Shown in pieces: positions 23,034-32,900 of a stretch of DNA of 64,000 nt. Source of the stretch: Moheibacter sediminis (GTDB lineage: Bacteria; Bacteroidota; Bacteroidia; Flavobacteriales; Weeksellaceae). The stretch lies in contig NZ_FWXS01000002.1 of NCBI RefSeq assembly GCF_900176425.1, positions 62,001 to 126,000 of the forward strand, given 5' to 3'. Numbering within the stretch: the stretch's first letter is position 1; each line of letters begins with the position of its first letter. The notes below the pieces were generated by a model that saw only the letters and a list, made by a program, of their open reading frames with translations, was not told the DNA's origin and ran no database searches. The position numbers were made by a program, and so were the translations under genes.

Positions 23034-24287
23034 TTAAAATAAAGTCAATTGATTCTGAGCGTTTTTTAAATATTTGCTTTGGCTTTCTTTCAGGATTGTA
23101 TTTTTAATTTTAAATGCTTCTTGATCCCGTAATTGATAAGGAGAATCCTGACATCGAATAAAATGTTGCGCACGGTTGTATGCAATTCCTATTTTTTTCA
23201 ATTGATAAATATGAAGTTTCCCAAATTTCCTCGCTGCCACAATCTTCTGTGCCGAACGCATGCCAATTCCAGGAACTCGCAAAATCATTTTATAATCCGC
23301 CGTGTTAATATCAATCGGAAAATGATGCAGATTTCGCAAAGCCCAACTTAATTTAGGATCTACATCGACATCAAGATTCGGATTTTGTTCATTTAAAATT
23401 TCCTTGATGTCAAAATCATAAAAACGCATCAGCCAATCGGTTTGATACAATCTATTTTCACGCAAAAGTGGTGGTTGAGTACCAATCATAGGCATTCGAG
23501 AATCTTCGCTTATGGGAATGTAACCGCTGTAATACACGCGTTTAAGAGAAAATTTTTTATAATATTCATCTGCTGTGTACATGATGTCTTTATCGGTTTC
23601 AGGTGTTGCACCGATGACCATTTGGGTACTTTGTCCAGCAGGTACGAATTTCGGTGTATTTTTTATGATCTTCCTTTCGGAATTGTATTGAACAGAGCGA
23701 TTTCTGATAATTCCCAATTCTCGTTTTACTTCTTGGTGTGATTTTTCTGGAGCGAGTAATTTTAATCCCGATTCGGTTGGCATTTCAAGGTTAATGCTCA
23801 TACGATCCGCATACAATCCGGCTTCCGTTACCATATCTTCACTTGCTCCGGGAATCGTTTTCAAATGAATGTAACCATTGAACCTTTCTTCCAAACGCAA
23901 TCTTTTTACGATGCGAAGCATTCGTTCCATTGTATAGTCTGCATCTTTAAAAATTCCAGAACTCAAGAATAATCCTTCGATGTAATTTCTCCTGTAAAAA
24001 TTCATGGTCAATTCTACAACTTCATCCACCGTGAAAGCAGCACGTTTGATGTCATTGCTGCTTCGCGAAACACAAAATGCACAATCGTAAATGCAATAAT
24101 TGGTGAGTAAAATTTTCAAAAGAGAAACGCATCGACCGTCTTCTGTATAGGTATGACAAATTCCGGAACCGGTATCGCCGATTCCTTTATTGGTATTTTT
24201 TCGATTGCTTCCGCTCGATGAGCAAGACACATCGTACTTTGCCGCGTCGGCTAAAATTTGTAGTTTTTCCCTGATTCTATCGGACAT
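23034..24287 (-). CDS. TIGR03916-type radical SAM protein, putative DNA modification/repair
   Basis: This is a 417-residue cytoplasmic radical SAM enzyme. The cluster motif is CIYDCAFC (C65, C69, C72). N-terminal conserved text is ADAAKYDVSCSSSGSNR, with extra Cys at 22, 44 and 53 that could hold another cluster or metal. The middle is a TIM-barrel core (FLSSGIFKDADYTMERMLRIV, INLEMPTESGLKLLAPEKSH). The C-terminus has a helix-hairpin-helix, ADYKMILRVPGIGMRSAQKIVAARK, suggesting DNA binding. It is the first gene of a two-gene operon with the DUF4130 protein. The substrate is unknown; repair of a modified base is the usual guess. Confidence 0.9.
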   Translation of the reverse strand: MSDRIREKLQILADAAKYDVSCSSSGSNRKNTNKGIGDTGSGICHTYTEDGRCVSLLKILLTNYCIYDCAFCVSRSSNDIKRAAFTVDEVVELTMNFYRRNYIEGLFLSSGIFKDADYTMERMLRIVKRLRLEERFNGYIHLKTIPGASEDMVTEAGLYADRMSINLEMPTESGLKLLAPEKSHQEVKRELGIIRNRSVQYNSERKIIKNTPKFVPAGQSTQMVIGATPETDKDIMYTADEYYKKFSLKRVYYSGYIPISEDSRMPMIGTQPPLLRENRLYQTDWLMRFYDFDIKEILNEQNPNLDVDVDPKLSWALRNLHHFPIDINTADYKMILRVPGIGMRSAQKIVAARKFGKLHIYQLKKIGIAYNRAQHFIRCQDSPYQLRDQEAFKIKNTILKESQSKYLKNAQNQLTLF

Positions 24288-24395
24288 TTTTTATTTGAAG
24301 TTACCGTAGCAAATTAGGGAGAATTAATTCAATTATAGAATTTGATTTCTTAAAATTATGTTTGAATTAGTGTTAAAATTGAAATGAAAAATCAA

Positions 24396-25022
24396 TTAAT
24401 TCGATTCTGATTTTAAACGCATCCAATCAAAAATAAATTTAATCAGAATAAAAGGAAGAATTATAAATTTATCTGCATTTTCACCGATTCCTTCAAAAAT
24501 TTTAAACTGACCGGAAGCAAGCGCCCAAAGCAAAATACCCAAAATAATTGAAACATGAAGTACAATCAAAGCGCCAAATGAAAGATTTTTGTCGGTAATT
24601 TTTTCTGTGGATTTTTTCATTTTATAATTGAAAATTTCTCGTAGAATAATGAATAGTAGACTCAGGTTAAATCCCCAGTTTCTAAAAAGTAAGACTTCAA
24701 ATGTGATGTAATTATTTTCTAAATTTTTGGATGAAAATGTCAATACAAATGCAAATATTACAACAATAAATATGAAATAAATAAACAACATGAAAAATCG
24801 TTCTTTGAGCATTTTAAGATAAGAAGTCAGATTTTCGATTTGACTTTTTCGGAAAATACGATTGAAAATTCCGAAAATTGATTGGATGAATTCATCCCAC
24901 CAGAAAATGTAAATCAAAAAAAACATATTAGCTTTTCCGGTAAAGACCCAAAAAGTCGTGAATGCAGCAAAAATAAAAATGCTGAAAACGGAGTTTCGGT
25001 GGTGCGGAATCGATAAAGACAT
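24396..25022 (-). CDS. Hypothetical multi-pass membrane protein
   Basis: This 208-residue protein has about five or six predicted helices: FSIFIFAAFTTFWVFTG, MFFLIYIFWWDEFIQSIF, ERFFMLFIYFIFIVVIFAFVLTF, TFEVLLFRNWGFNLSLLFIIL, SFGALIVLHVSIILGILLWALASG and FIILPFILIKFIFDW. The early FWWDEFIQSIFG motif and late IFDWM resemble DUF6498-like membrane proteins, but I am not certain. Start ATG 25022. A 12-bp terminator stem separates it from the small gene upstream, so it is probably transcribed separately. Function unknown. Confidence 0.7.
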   Translation of the reverse strand: MSLSIPHHRNSVFSIFIFAAFTTFWVFTGKANMFFLIYIFWWDEFIQSIFGIFNRIFRKSQIENLTSYLKMLKERFFMLFIYFIFIVVIFAFVLTFSSKNLENNYITFEVLLFRNWGFNLSLLFIILREIFNYKMKKSTEKITDKNLSFGALIVLHVSIILGILLWALASGQFKIFEGIGENADKFIILPFILIKFIFDWMRLKSESN

Positions 25023-25037
25023 TACCCAAAATTAAAA

Positions 25038-25069
25038 AACTTTGACAAATTTTCAGCTTTGTCAAAGTT
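25038..25069 (-). terminator. Intrinsic terminator with AACTTTGACAAA stem
   Basis: AACTTTGACAAA (25038-25049) and TTTGTCAAAGTT (25058-25069) form a perfect 12-bp stem with an 8-nt loop. On the minus strand it is followed by TTTTTTAATTTT, so it ends the fabG-linked transcript. The same palindrome motif recurs at 44271-44287. Confidence 0.8.
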
Positions 25070-25087
25070 TAGTTTGAAATTATAGAA

Positions 25088-25288
25088 TTATTTCTTCTTT
25101 ACCCATTTTAATCCAAATTTAAAGAAAAAGAAAATAAGAGCAATCATGAAAATTCCACCTAATAATTTTCTTTCTGGATTGTTTGATTTTATTAACTGAT
25201 TTGGTACATATTCAAAAATAAATGCCAGAAAGAAAAACAATCCAACAAGTAAACAAATGACACCTAAAATAAATTTAATAGATTTCAT
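25088..25288 (-). CDS. Small two-helix membrane protein
   Basis: This 66-residue protein has two hydrophobic helices: FILGVICLLVGLFFFLAFIFEYVP, then GGIFMIALIFFFFKFGLKWV, linked by NQLIKSNNPERKLL and ending in KKK. Such small proteins are common next to other genes in this group but I know no function. Its start (ATG 25288) is 3 nt after the fabG stop, so they are co-transcribed, and a terminator follows. Confidence 0.7.
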   Translation of the reverse strand: MKSIKFILGVICLLVGLFFFLAFIFEYVPNQLIKSNNPERKLLGGIFMIALIFFFFKFGLKWVKKK

Positions 25289-25291
25289 TAA

Positions 25292-26038
25292 TTAAGTATA
25301 CATCCCGCCATCCACGCTCAAAACCTGACCGGTAATGTAATCTGATAAATCAGAGCCTAAAAATAAACAAGCGTTTGCAATATCTTCAGGCGTTCCGCCT
25401 CGTTTTAGTGGAATTCCCGCTCTCCATTCTTCAACTACTTTTGCGTCTAATTTCTCGGTCATTTCAGTTTCGATGAATCCCGGTGCGATGACATTACAGC
25501 GGATATTTCTGGAACCCAATTCCAAAGCTACTGATTTTGAAAACCCTATTAATCCTGCTTTAGATGCTGCATAATTTGCTTGTCCAGCATTTCCTTTTCT
25601 TCCCACGATGGAACTCATGTTGATGATAGAACCTTTGCGTTGTTTCATCATCGGTTTTACAACTGCTTTTGTAAGGTTGAATGCGGAATTCAGATTGACA
25701 CGGATCACTTCTTCATAATCTTCTAAACTCATGCGCATCAATAAATTATCTTTGGTAATTCCAGCATTGTTCACTACAATATCGACTTGCCCAAATTCAG
25801 CCAATACATCATCGACCAATTTTTGAGCCGCATCGAAATCTGATGCATCCGACTGATATCCTTTGGCTTTTATTCCTAAACTTTCCCATTCATTTTCAAG
25901 TTGTTTTGCTTTTTCAACCGAAGAAGCATATGTAAATGCGATGTTGCATCCATTCTTAGCAAAAATTTCTGCAATTCCTTTTCCTATTCCTCTTGTAGCT
26001 CCCGTTATGATAGCGGTTTTCCCTTTGAGTAATTCCAT
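25292..26038 (-). CDS. fabG: 3-oxoacyl-ACP reductase FabG
   Basis: FabG reduces 3-oxoacyl-ACP with NADPH in fatty-acid synthesis. The 248-residue SDR protein has the cofactor loop GATRGIGKG, NNAG in VVNNAGITKDNLLMRM, catalytic Ser in INMSSIVGRKGNAGQ, YAASKAG with catalytic Tyr and Lys, and FIETEMTEKL and LSVDGGMYT at the end. This spacing is diagnostic of FabG rather than other SDRs. The frame is open to 26092, but ATG 26038 (MELLKGKTAIITG) matches the family N-terminus. A small membrane gene follows. Confidence 0.95.
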   Translation of the reverse strand: MELLKGKTAIITGATRGIGKGIAEIFAKNGCNIAFTYASSVEKAKQLENEWESLGIKAKGYQSDASDFDAAQKLVDDVLAEFGQVDIVVNNAGITKDNLLMRMSLEDYEEVIRVNLNSAFNLTKAVVKPMMKQRKGSIINMSSIVGRKGNAGQANYAASKAGLIGFSKSVALELGSRNIRCNVIAPGFIETEMTEKLDAKVVEEWRAGIPLKRGGTPEDIANACLFLGSDLSDYITGQVLSVDGGMYT

Positions 26039-26159
26039 ACTTTTGTTTATTATGGTTGCTAAATTATGAAATAATTTGGTATCAGGTAACAAGTATCATT
26101 TATCGTGGAAATTTGATTTTAAAATGAATTCATTAAATTCGAATTTAATTCAATAAAAA

Positions 26160-26495
26160 ATGAATGCTTTAAGTTGGGATGATTTTGAAAAAGTAGATAT
26201 GCGCGTGGGAACTATTTTGGAAGTAAATGATTTTCCAAAAGCCAGAAAACCTGCGTATCAATTGACTATGGATTTTGGAGAATTGGGAATCAAAAAGTCA
26301 AGCGCACAAATCGTTTCGCTTTACAATAGAGAAGAATTGATCGGAAAACAAGTGATTGCAGTCGTGAATTTTCCTCCAAAACAAATTGCAAACTTCATTT
26401 CAGAGTGTTTGGTGTTAGGTGTTTACAATGAAAATAGTGATGTGGTTTTGTTAACTCCTGATAAAAAAACGGATAACGGATGTAAAATAGGTTGA
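26160..26495 (+). CDS. csaA: CsaA tRNA-binding domain protein
   Basis: This 111-residue single-domain protein has the OB-fold tRNA-binding domain also found in EMAP II and the MetRS tail. CsaA-specific stretches are DFEKVDMRVGTILEVNDFPKARKPAYQL, FGELGIKKSSAQI and VNFPPKQIANFISECLVLG, with VVLLTPD near the end. In Bacillus CsaA was described as a secretion-associated chaperone; the role in this group is unclear. ATG start, full length. Probably monocistronic. Confidence 0.93.
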   Translation: MNALSWDDFEKVDMRVGTILEVNDFPKARKPAYQLTMDFGELGIKKSSAQIVSLYNREELIGKQVIAVVNFPPKQIANFISECLVLGVYNENSDVVLLTPDKKTDNGCKIG

Positions 26496-26529
26496 TTATT
26501 TAAAGAATGAGCAATTAAATTAAGTAATT

Positions 26530-27024
26530 ATGGATGAAAGAATTAATCGCTTAAAAGATTTAGATGATTATAAATTATTAGATGTAATTAAAAATTACAA
26601 ACGTTATAATTATCCCGAATCATTTAAGGAAGAGGCATTGAAAATTCTTGAAGAAAGAGGATTTGGAGATGAAGCCATAAAATTATCAGGTGGATATTCC
26701 AATAATATGTATAGGGAAGCTGAACATATTTTTAAACAATTTAAAAAGAATGGAATCAGCGCTTTAGTAATTCATTTATTGGCTGCTATTACGTATTATT
26801 CGCAAATGGTTATAGGGTATACAATTTTCGCTGTATTATTTATTTTCTTTTTAATTTTAACATTGAACAATCGTAAAAATTTCTTTCACACCATAAAAGA
26901 AACAGAATCAGATAGATCCTTATTAGGTTATGTAATTATATTTATAATTTCGATACCTTTATATTTTGTCATTTTCATTATGGACAGAAATGAACTTAAA
27001 AGCAAATTAGAAAATTTACCTTAA
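26530..27024 (+). CDS. Hypothetical protein with two membrane helices
   Basis: This 164-residue protein has a hydrophilic N-terminal half (RLKDLDDYKLLDVIKNYKRYNYPESFKEEALKILEERGF) that recalls short helical motifs found before membrane parts in other Bacteroidota proteins, then hydrophobic helices (ALVIHLLAAITYYSQMVIGYTIFAVLFIFFLILTL and SLLGYVIIFIISIPLYFVIFIM). It overlaps the convergent miaA end by 9 bp. Function unknown. Confidence 0.7.
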   Translation: MDERINRLKDLDDYKLLDVIKNYKRYNYPESFKEEALKILEERGFGDEAIKLSGGYSNNMYREAEHIFKQFKKNGISALVIHLLAAITYYSQMVIGYTIFAVLFIFFLILTLNNRKNFFHTIKETESDRSLLGYVIIFIISIPLYFVIFIMDRNELKSKLENLP

Positions 27025-27927
27025 AGAAGCTTTGATGAATTCAAGTATTTTAGCCTTTTCAAAAGGCGAAAACCATTTGATATTTTCATCTTTTCGGTAC
27101 CAGGTCAATTGTCTTTTGGCATAGCGACGTGTATTTTTTTTGATTTCTTCGACAGCAAAGTCAAAACTTATTTTTTCATCTAAATAATCAAATAACTCAC
27201 GGTACCCAACAGTTTGTAAGCTGTTTAAGTTTTTGAATTTATACAAAGATTTTACTTCATCAAGCAATTCTGAATTCATCATGACATCGACACGCTGATT
27301 GATTCTCTCATAGATTTCTTGGCGGGGAAGTTCCAAACCGATTTTGATGACTTTGAAATTTCGTGGCTGAAGATTATTTCTTCTAAATGAAGAAAAAGTT
27401 TTTCCGGTTCCACGACAGATTTCCAAAGCGCGAATGACGCGATGTGAATTTTGAATATCTACTTTTTCAAAATATTCAGGATCTGAAATTTTCAATTCTT
27501 CCTGCAATTTTGCAATTCCGAATTCATTTAATTCTGAAATCAATTCTTCACGAATCGACACATCCACTTCCGGAAAAACATCCAAACCTTCCGTAACTGC
27601 TTTTTCATACAATCCGGAACCGCCGACCATTACTATTGAATTATACTTTTGGAACAATTCTTCAATTTTTTGCAATGCATCTCTTTCGAAATCGCCTACG
27701 GAATATTCATCATGAATACTTAAATTTTGAATAAAATGATGCGGAACTTCGGCTAATTCCTCATCGGTCGGAACTGCGGTTCCGATTTTCATTTCTTTGT
27801 AGAACTGACGGGAATCAAAAGAAATGATTTCTGTCTGCAATTGATTTGCTATAAAAACAGCAAGCCCCGTCTTGCCAATGGCAGTGGGGCCTGTGATGAT
27901 AATTAAGCTCCTGTAAAATTTATTCAT
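27016..27927 (-). CDS. miaA: tRNA dimethylallyltransferase MiaA
   Basis: MiaA transfers a dimethylallyl group to A37 of tRNAs reading UNN codons, the first step of ms2i6A. The 303-residue protein has the P-loop GPTAIGKT, SFDSRQFYKEMKIGTAVPTDEE with the catalytic Asp, HHFIQNLSIHDEYSVGDFE, VGGSGLYEKAV, RALEICRGTGKTFSSFR and the tail RRYAKRQLTWYRKD. Length is normal. The start is ATG 27927, overlapping the stop of the YkvA gene by 8 nt; both are co-transcribed. Confidence 0.96.
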   Translation of the reverse strand: MNKFYRSLIIITGPTAIGKTGLAVFIANQLQTEIISFDSRQFYKEMKIGTAVPTDEELAEVPHHFIQNLSIHDEYSVGDFERDALQKIEELFQKYNSIVMVGGSGLYEKAVTEGLDVFPEVDVSIREELISELNEFGIAKLQEELKISDPEYFEKVDIQNSHRVIRALEICRGTGKTFSSFRRNNLQPRNFKVIKIGLELPRQEIYERINQRVDVMMNSELLDEVKSLYKFKNLNSLQTVGYRELFDYLDEKISFDFAVEEIKKNTRRYAKRQLTWYRKDENIKWFSPFEKAKILEFIKASLR

Positions 27928-28267
27928 CTATAATCTCAGCGTCTGTGTAAACGACTTGGACACTTTCTTTTTGCCGTTTTTCCCATGCCAAATATCGGTC
28001 AATTTCACGAGAAAAATATTTCATGGCAATCAGAACTATCGCAGCATCATCCAAAATAAACATCGGAATCAAATCAATAGGAGATAAGACATACGCTATA
28101 ACCGCAGTTCCAATCAATAAATTGCGGGTTCTGGGTTTATATTTTCCGGTCACAGTATCAATCACCAATCTGGAAAAAGCTTTTGCTTTGTCTCCGATTG
28201 AGCCATCTGCAGATTTTGCCTGCATGGCTACAACACCTGCCAGTTTCATTAATTTTAATTTGTTCAT
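27920..28267 (-). CDS. YkvA family protein (DUF1232)
   Basis: This 115-residue membrane-associated protein carries the DUF1232 signature in its centre: LLIGTAVIAYVLSPIDLIPMFILDDAAIVLIAMKYF, in which YxLSPIDLIP and a following Asp pair are conserved. The N-terminus is hydrophilic and helical (AKSADGSIGDKAKAFSRLVIDTVTGKY), and the C-terminus is charged (RYLAWEKRQKES). Function of the family is unknown. First gene of a pair with miaA. Confidence 0.88.
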   Translation of the reverse strand: MNKLKLMKLAGVVAMQAKSADGSIGDKAKAFSRLVIDTVTGKYKPRTRNLLIGTAVIAYVLSPIDLIPMFILDDAAIVLIAMKYFSREIDRYLAWEKRQKESVQVVYTDAEIIDE

Positions 28268-28385
28268 TGTATTGGTTTTAAGTTCGGTTTATGATTATTA
28301 CAAAAAACATTCCAATTAAATCTTATGTCAAGATTTACTTTGCTTCCGGATTGAATTTTATAGAATAAAATTGAGCTGAAAGCCT

Positions 28386-28393
28386 TAAATTTG
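28386..28393 (+). promoter_or_regulatory. -7 box (TAAATTTG) for the lipoprotein-lipB operon
   Basis: TAAATTTG lies 17 nt upstream of ATG 28411, an exact TAnnTTTG match. Confidence 0.5.
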
Positions 28394-28410
28394 TTGAAAT
28401 TAAATTTTAA

Positions 28411-29157
28411 ATGAAAAAACTATTCTACCTTTTTAGTATTGCAATTTTATTAGTTTCTTGTCAGATAACAGAACGTGTTTATATACAGGAAAACGGTGGT
28501 GTGAAATATGAAACTGAAATGAATTTCACCGAAATGATGGGAATGATGTTTTCGCAGGAAAGCAAAGATTCACTCAGGCTAATTGGCCAATTCCCCATTG
28601 ATTCTGTAATGACTTTCTCTGATTTGGAAAAAATGGATCCCAAATTGAACCCTGATAAAACCGGAGATGCTGAACGTGAGTTTTTAAACGTGATGGATAA
28701 AATGAAAGTACGCATGGTGATGAATGACAATGAAGGGAAAATCAGTTTCGGTGTTGAGGAAAAAGATGTGAAAAGTTTTAATTCTTACATGAAAGAAATA
28801 AAAACGGCAGGTGAGAAGCTGGCGAAAGAAGACAAAGCAGCAGCAGATAATTTGGCACAATCCGGAATGTTGAATTTTATGGAATTTAAATATGACGGGA
28901 AATCTTTCCAAAGAATTGCTTCCAGTGAAACTTCAAAAATGTTAGGTGAAATGAATGACAGCACCGCAGAATCGACCCGTCAAATGATGGGAATGTTTCA
29001 ATACAAGATAGAATATCATTTCCCGAAAAAGATCAAAAAATCAAATATCGAAAATGCTACTTACAGCCTAGATGGCAAAACGATGACGGTGGATGTTCCC
29101 ATGATTGAATTGATGGAAGATCCGGAAAAATATAATTTTAAAATTGAGTTTGAGTAA
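28411..29157 (+). CDS. Hypothetical lipoprotein
   Basis: This 248-residue predicted lipoprotein has lipobox LLVSCQ (Cys17) and then a conserved-looking start, [28 protein letters not shown]. The rest alternates strand-like and helical segments; the last part ([42 protein letters not shown]) is typical of a group of Bacteroidota lipoproteins without an assigned role. There are no catalytic motifs. The lipB start is one nt after its stop, so the two are co-transcribed. Confidence 0.75.
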   Translation: MKKLFYLFSIAILLVSCQITERVYIQENGGVKYETEMNFTEMMGMMFSQESKDSLRLIGQFPIDSVMTFSDLEKMDPKLNPDKTGDAEREFLNVMDKMKVRMVMNDNEGKISFGVEEKDVKSFNSYMKEIKTAGEKLAKEDKAAADNLAQSGMLNFMEFKYDGKSFQRIASSETSKMLGEMNDSTAESTRQMMGMFQYKIEYHFPKKIKKSNIENATYSLDGKTMTVDVPMIELMEDPEKYNFKIEFE

Positions 29158-29158
29158 A

Positions 29159-29869
29159 ATGAATAAAGTTTTTTTCAAAGATTTAGGAATTCATCAGAAT
29201 TACCAGCAAACTTGGGATTTTCAGGAAAATCTGCTGGCAGAAACGGTTGTAATCAAATCCAGAAATCGTGAGAAAGAAAAAAACGGACAATCTGATTTTG
29301 AATTAACTCAAAATCATCTTTTGTTTGTCGAGCACCCGCACGTTTATACTTTAGGTAAAAGTGGTCATATCGAAAACATGCTGGCGAATGAAGATTTGCT
29401 CAAACAAATAGACGCAACTTTTGTGAAAACGAATCGGGGAGGAGATATTACGTATCACGGTCCCGGTCAATTGGTTGGTTATCCGATATTTGATTTGGAT
29501 AATTTCAAGCCGGACATTCATTTGTACATGAGAAATTTGGAGGAAGTTATCATCAAAACCATTGCGCATTATGGATTAAAGGGCGAGCGTTCTTCCGGAG
29601 AAACAGGTGTTTGGTTAGATGTTGGGAAACCTTATGCAAGAAAGATTTGTGCGATGGGCGTGAAAGCTTCACGTTGGGTGACGATGCATGGGTTTGCATT
29701 GAATGTAAATACTGATTTGAAATATTTCGAATATATCATTCCTTGCGGAATAAAAGACAAAGCCGTAACTTCAATTGAACGCGAAATAGACAAAAAACTT
29801 TCAATGGAACATATAAAAGAAAAAACTAAATCAGCTTTTGAAGAAGTTTTTGAAATTGAAATCGTTTAA
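29159..29869 (+). CDS. lipB: Lipoyl(octanoyl) transferase LipB
   Basis: LipB moves octanoate from ACP to lipoyl domains of enzyme complexes such as pyruvate dehydrogenase. The 236-residue protein shows the family text [12 protein letters not shown], the [21 protein letters not shown] signature, [25 protein letters not shown] and the catalytic Cys in [12 protein letters not shown]. The frame also has a TTG start at 29144, but ATG 29159 fits the family N-terminus and follows the lipoprotein stop by one nucleotide. No lipA in the window. Confidence 0.95.
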   Translation: MNKVFFKDLGIHQNYQQTWDFQENLLAETVVIKSRNREKEKNGQSDFELTQNHLLFVEHPHVYTLGKSGHIENMLANEDLLKQIDATFVKTNRGGDITYHGPGQLVGYPIFDLDNFKPDIHLYMRNLEEVIIKTIAHYGLKGERSSGETGVWLDVGKPYARKICAMGVKASRWVTMHGFALNVNTDLKYFEYIIPCGIKDKAVTSIEREIDKKLSMEHIKEKTKSAFEEVFEIEIV

Positions 29870-29998
29870 ACCGAATTTATAAAGCATTAAATTTCAATTA
29901 ATTAAATATCATGTATATATGATGTTTATATATGTGTTAATGTCAATTTCGATATAAACATCTAAAATTGTTCTCAAAAATAATTCTAAAATAACATT

Positions 29999-32900
29999 AT
30001 GAGAACAAATTTATTTAAGTGGTTTTGCGTGACCGTTTCACTTATTGGTTCGTGTTGTATTTCAGCACAATGTCCAACGATTGATGGTTATCTTCAATTT
30101 AATTCCCAAGCAGAAGTTAATCAGTTTCTGGTTGATTATCCCAATTGTACTTCGTTAGATGGAAGACTGATCATCGGATCTAACAATACAAGTGATATAA
30201 CCGACCTTACACCTTTCGAAAATCTTACTTCAGTAAAAGGTCTTTTAATTCAAAGCACATCGTTAACAAATCTAGTAGGACTTGAAAATCTAATTGACGA
30301 CGACGGAGAATTGGCTATCAGATATAATAATAGTCTTACAGATTTATCTGCATTAGGCGGAATTACAGAAGTCTCAACTCTTGATATTGATGGAAACGCA
30401 GTTTTGGTTTCCCTTGAAGGTTTGAATATAGGAACTGTTCAATCTTCCGTTGAAATTACACAAAATCCCGCTTTGGTAAATCTTCATGGTTTGGAAAATT
30501 TAACCGAAATATCAGATTTGTTAGAAATTCGTCTGAACAACTCTTTGGTAACTGTTGACGGCTTAAATAACATAACCAAAATAGGTTCTTTAAGTATTGT
30601 TTTTAACAATAGTTTGACCAATTTAGATGGATTAAATGCTCTTGAATCTTTTACTGGTTCTGCCATTACACCTGGTCTAAATATTTCCTTTAATGCCTCA
30701 CTTACAAGTTTAGAAGGACTTTCACAATTGACGACGATTCTAAATTCAACATTACAAATCAACTCAAATAACTTATTGACTTCGCTTTCAGGTCTTGATA
30801 ATATAGATCCTAGCTCAATTACGCATTTGTATTTGACTTCTTCTCAGCAACTTTCAACTTGTAATGTGCAAAGCATTTGCGATTATTTAAGTGGAAATGG
30901 ACAAGCCACGATTTCCGGAAATTCTGTAGGTTGTAATTCAATTGATGAAATTGAATATTTCTGCGAAGAAGCGACCAATTGCCCAACTGGTGACGTGATT
31001 TTGACAACACAAGCTGAAGTAGATTTATTTCATACAACATACCCGGATTGCACTACTATTTTTGGAAATTTATACATTGGAATCGCTGAAGGAACCTCCA
31101 ATATCAATGACATTTCAGGCTTAGAAAATATTGAAAGAATTGTAGGTGGATTGACCATCGAAAATACTTCTTTGACCAATTTGACCGGATTAAATGCTTT
31201 GGTTCAGATGGGTGACGATTTTGTAATTGCAGGAAATGATTTATTGCAAAATTTACAAGCATTCAATAGCTTAACCTCTATAAATTATTCAGCATTAATT
31301 ATTTATGAAAACAATTCTTTGACAAGTTTGTCTGGATTAGATAACATTGATCCAGGATCTATTACAGACCTTACTTTATCCTCTTCTCAAAATCTATCTA
31401 CTTGTGATGTAAACAGTATTTGCACATATATTTCTACGTTCGGAGCGACATACTCAATCTCGGGAAATGCAACCGGATGTAATTCTTTTGATGAGGTTTT
31501 GGAAGCTTGTCAGGATACATTGCCGACTTGTCCTTCTCAAGATATTCAGTTTTTAAGTCAGGCAGAATTAGATCATTTTGTTGTTCAATATCCTGATTGT
31601 TCAATTCTAAATGCAAGTATAAAAATCGGAGGAACAAGTGTTACAGATATTTACAATTTAGAACCTTTGAGTAACTTAACTCGTATAAATGGTTCATTGT
31701 CAGTTGATAAAACATCTCTTGTAAATCTAAATGGTCTTGAGAATTTAACACAAACAGGAAATTTTCAGGCATTATTAAATGACCAATTACAAAGTCTTGA
31801 AGGATTAGATAATTTAACAACTGTAATTGGAGGCTTTACAATTCAGTCAAACCCTTTGATAGTGAATCTTCAAGGAATAAATTCTTTGTTAGTAGTGGGA
31901 GATTTAGGCATTACTTCAAATGAAAGCCTAAGCAGTTTAGAAGGATTAAATAATTTAATAGCTGTAAATAGTCCAGGAGGTGCAACAGCTTCTATTTCAC
32001 AGAATCCTGCTTTGATTGATTTGACAGGACTTGAAAATTTACAGGCGGTTAATGGTACGCTGAGAGTTGATTCAAATGCGAGTTTGATTTCACTCGATGG
32101 ATTGGAAAATTTAGCGACTCTCGCTGATAATTTAGAAATCAAAAGCAATCCAAATTTGCAATCAATAGAATCATTGACCGGTTTAACTGAAGTTCCATTT
32201 CTTTTGCAAATATCTTCCAATCCTGAATTGGAAAGCCTGCAAGGTCTTCAAAATTTAGTTTCAACCTACGTTCTCAATATTGGCACGAACCACTCCTTGA
32301 CAAATTTAGAAGGATTGAATTCATTGGAATCAGTACTTGACATCGTGATTTATGACAACGATGCTATGGTAAGTTTGGAAGGATTGAACAGCCTTTCAAA
32401 CGTTATGGGGCAAATTGAATTGTCTCAAAATCAGTTATTAAACAACATTGAGAAACTAAGCAATATCTCAATTGCAGAAGGATTGATCATTCAAGAAAAT
32501 CCATCTCTTGTATCATTGGAAGGGGTAAATAATATTTCTAGGCTCGGAATTGAGTGGCCGGGATTATTAGGGATCGCAAACAATGGGTTGGTAAACAGCT
32601 TAGAGCCACTGAGTAACCTTATAAACTTAAATACAGGATATCTTTTCGTTTATGGAAATCCTGCTTTGACAACTTTGAGTGGTGTAGATAACATCATTCC
32701 TTCTTCGATGAGTTATGTTGAAATTACGGCTTCTCCAGGTCTTTCAGTTTGTAATGTTCCTAGCATTTGCGGTTATCTTTCCAATGGTGGCGAACACATA
32801 ATCAATGGAAACACAACGGGTTGTAATTCATCAGAAGAAATTCTTGAATTGTGCGAATTGAGTATGCAAGAAATGAATGATGCTGATCAAATCACCTTTT

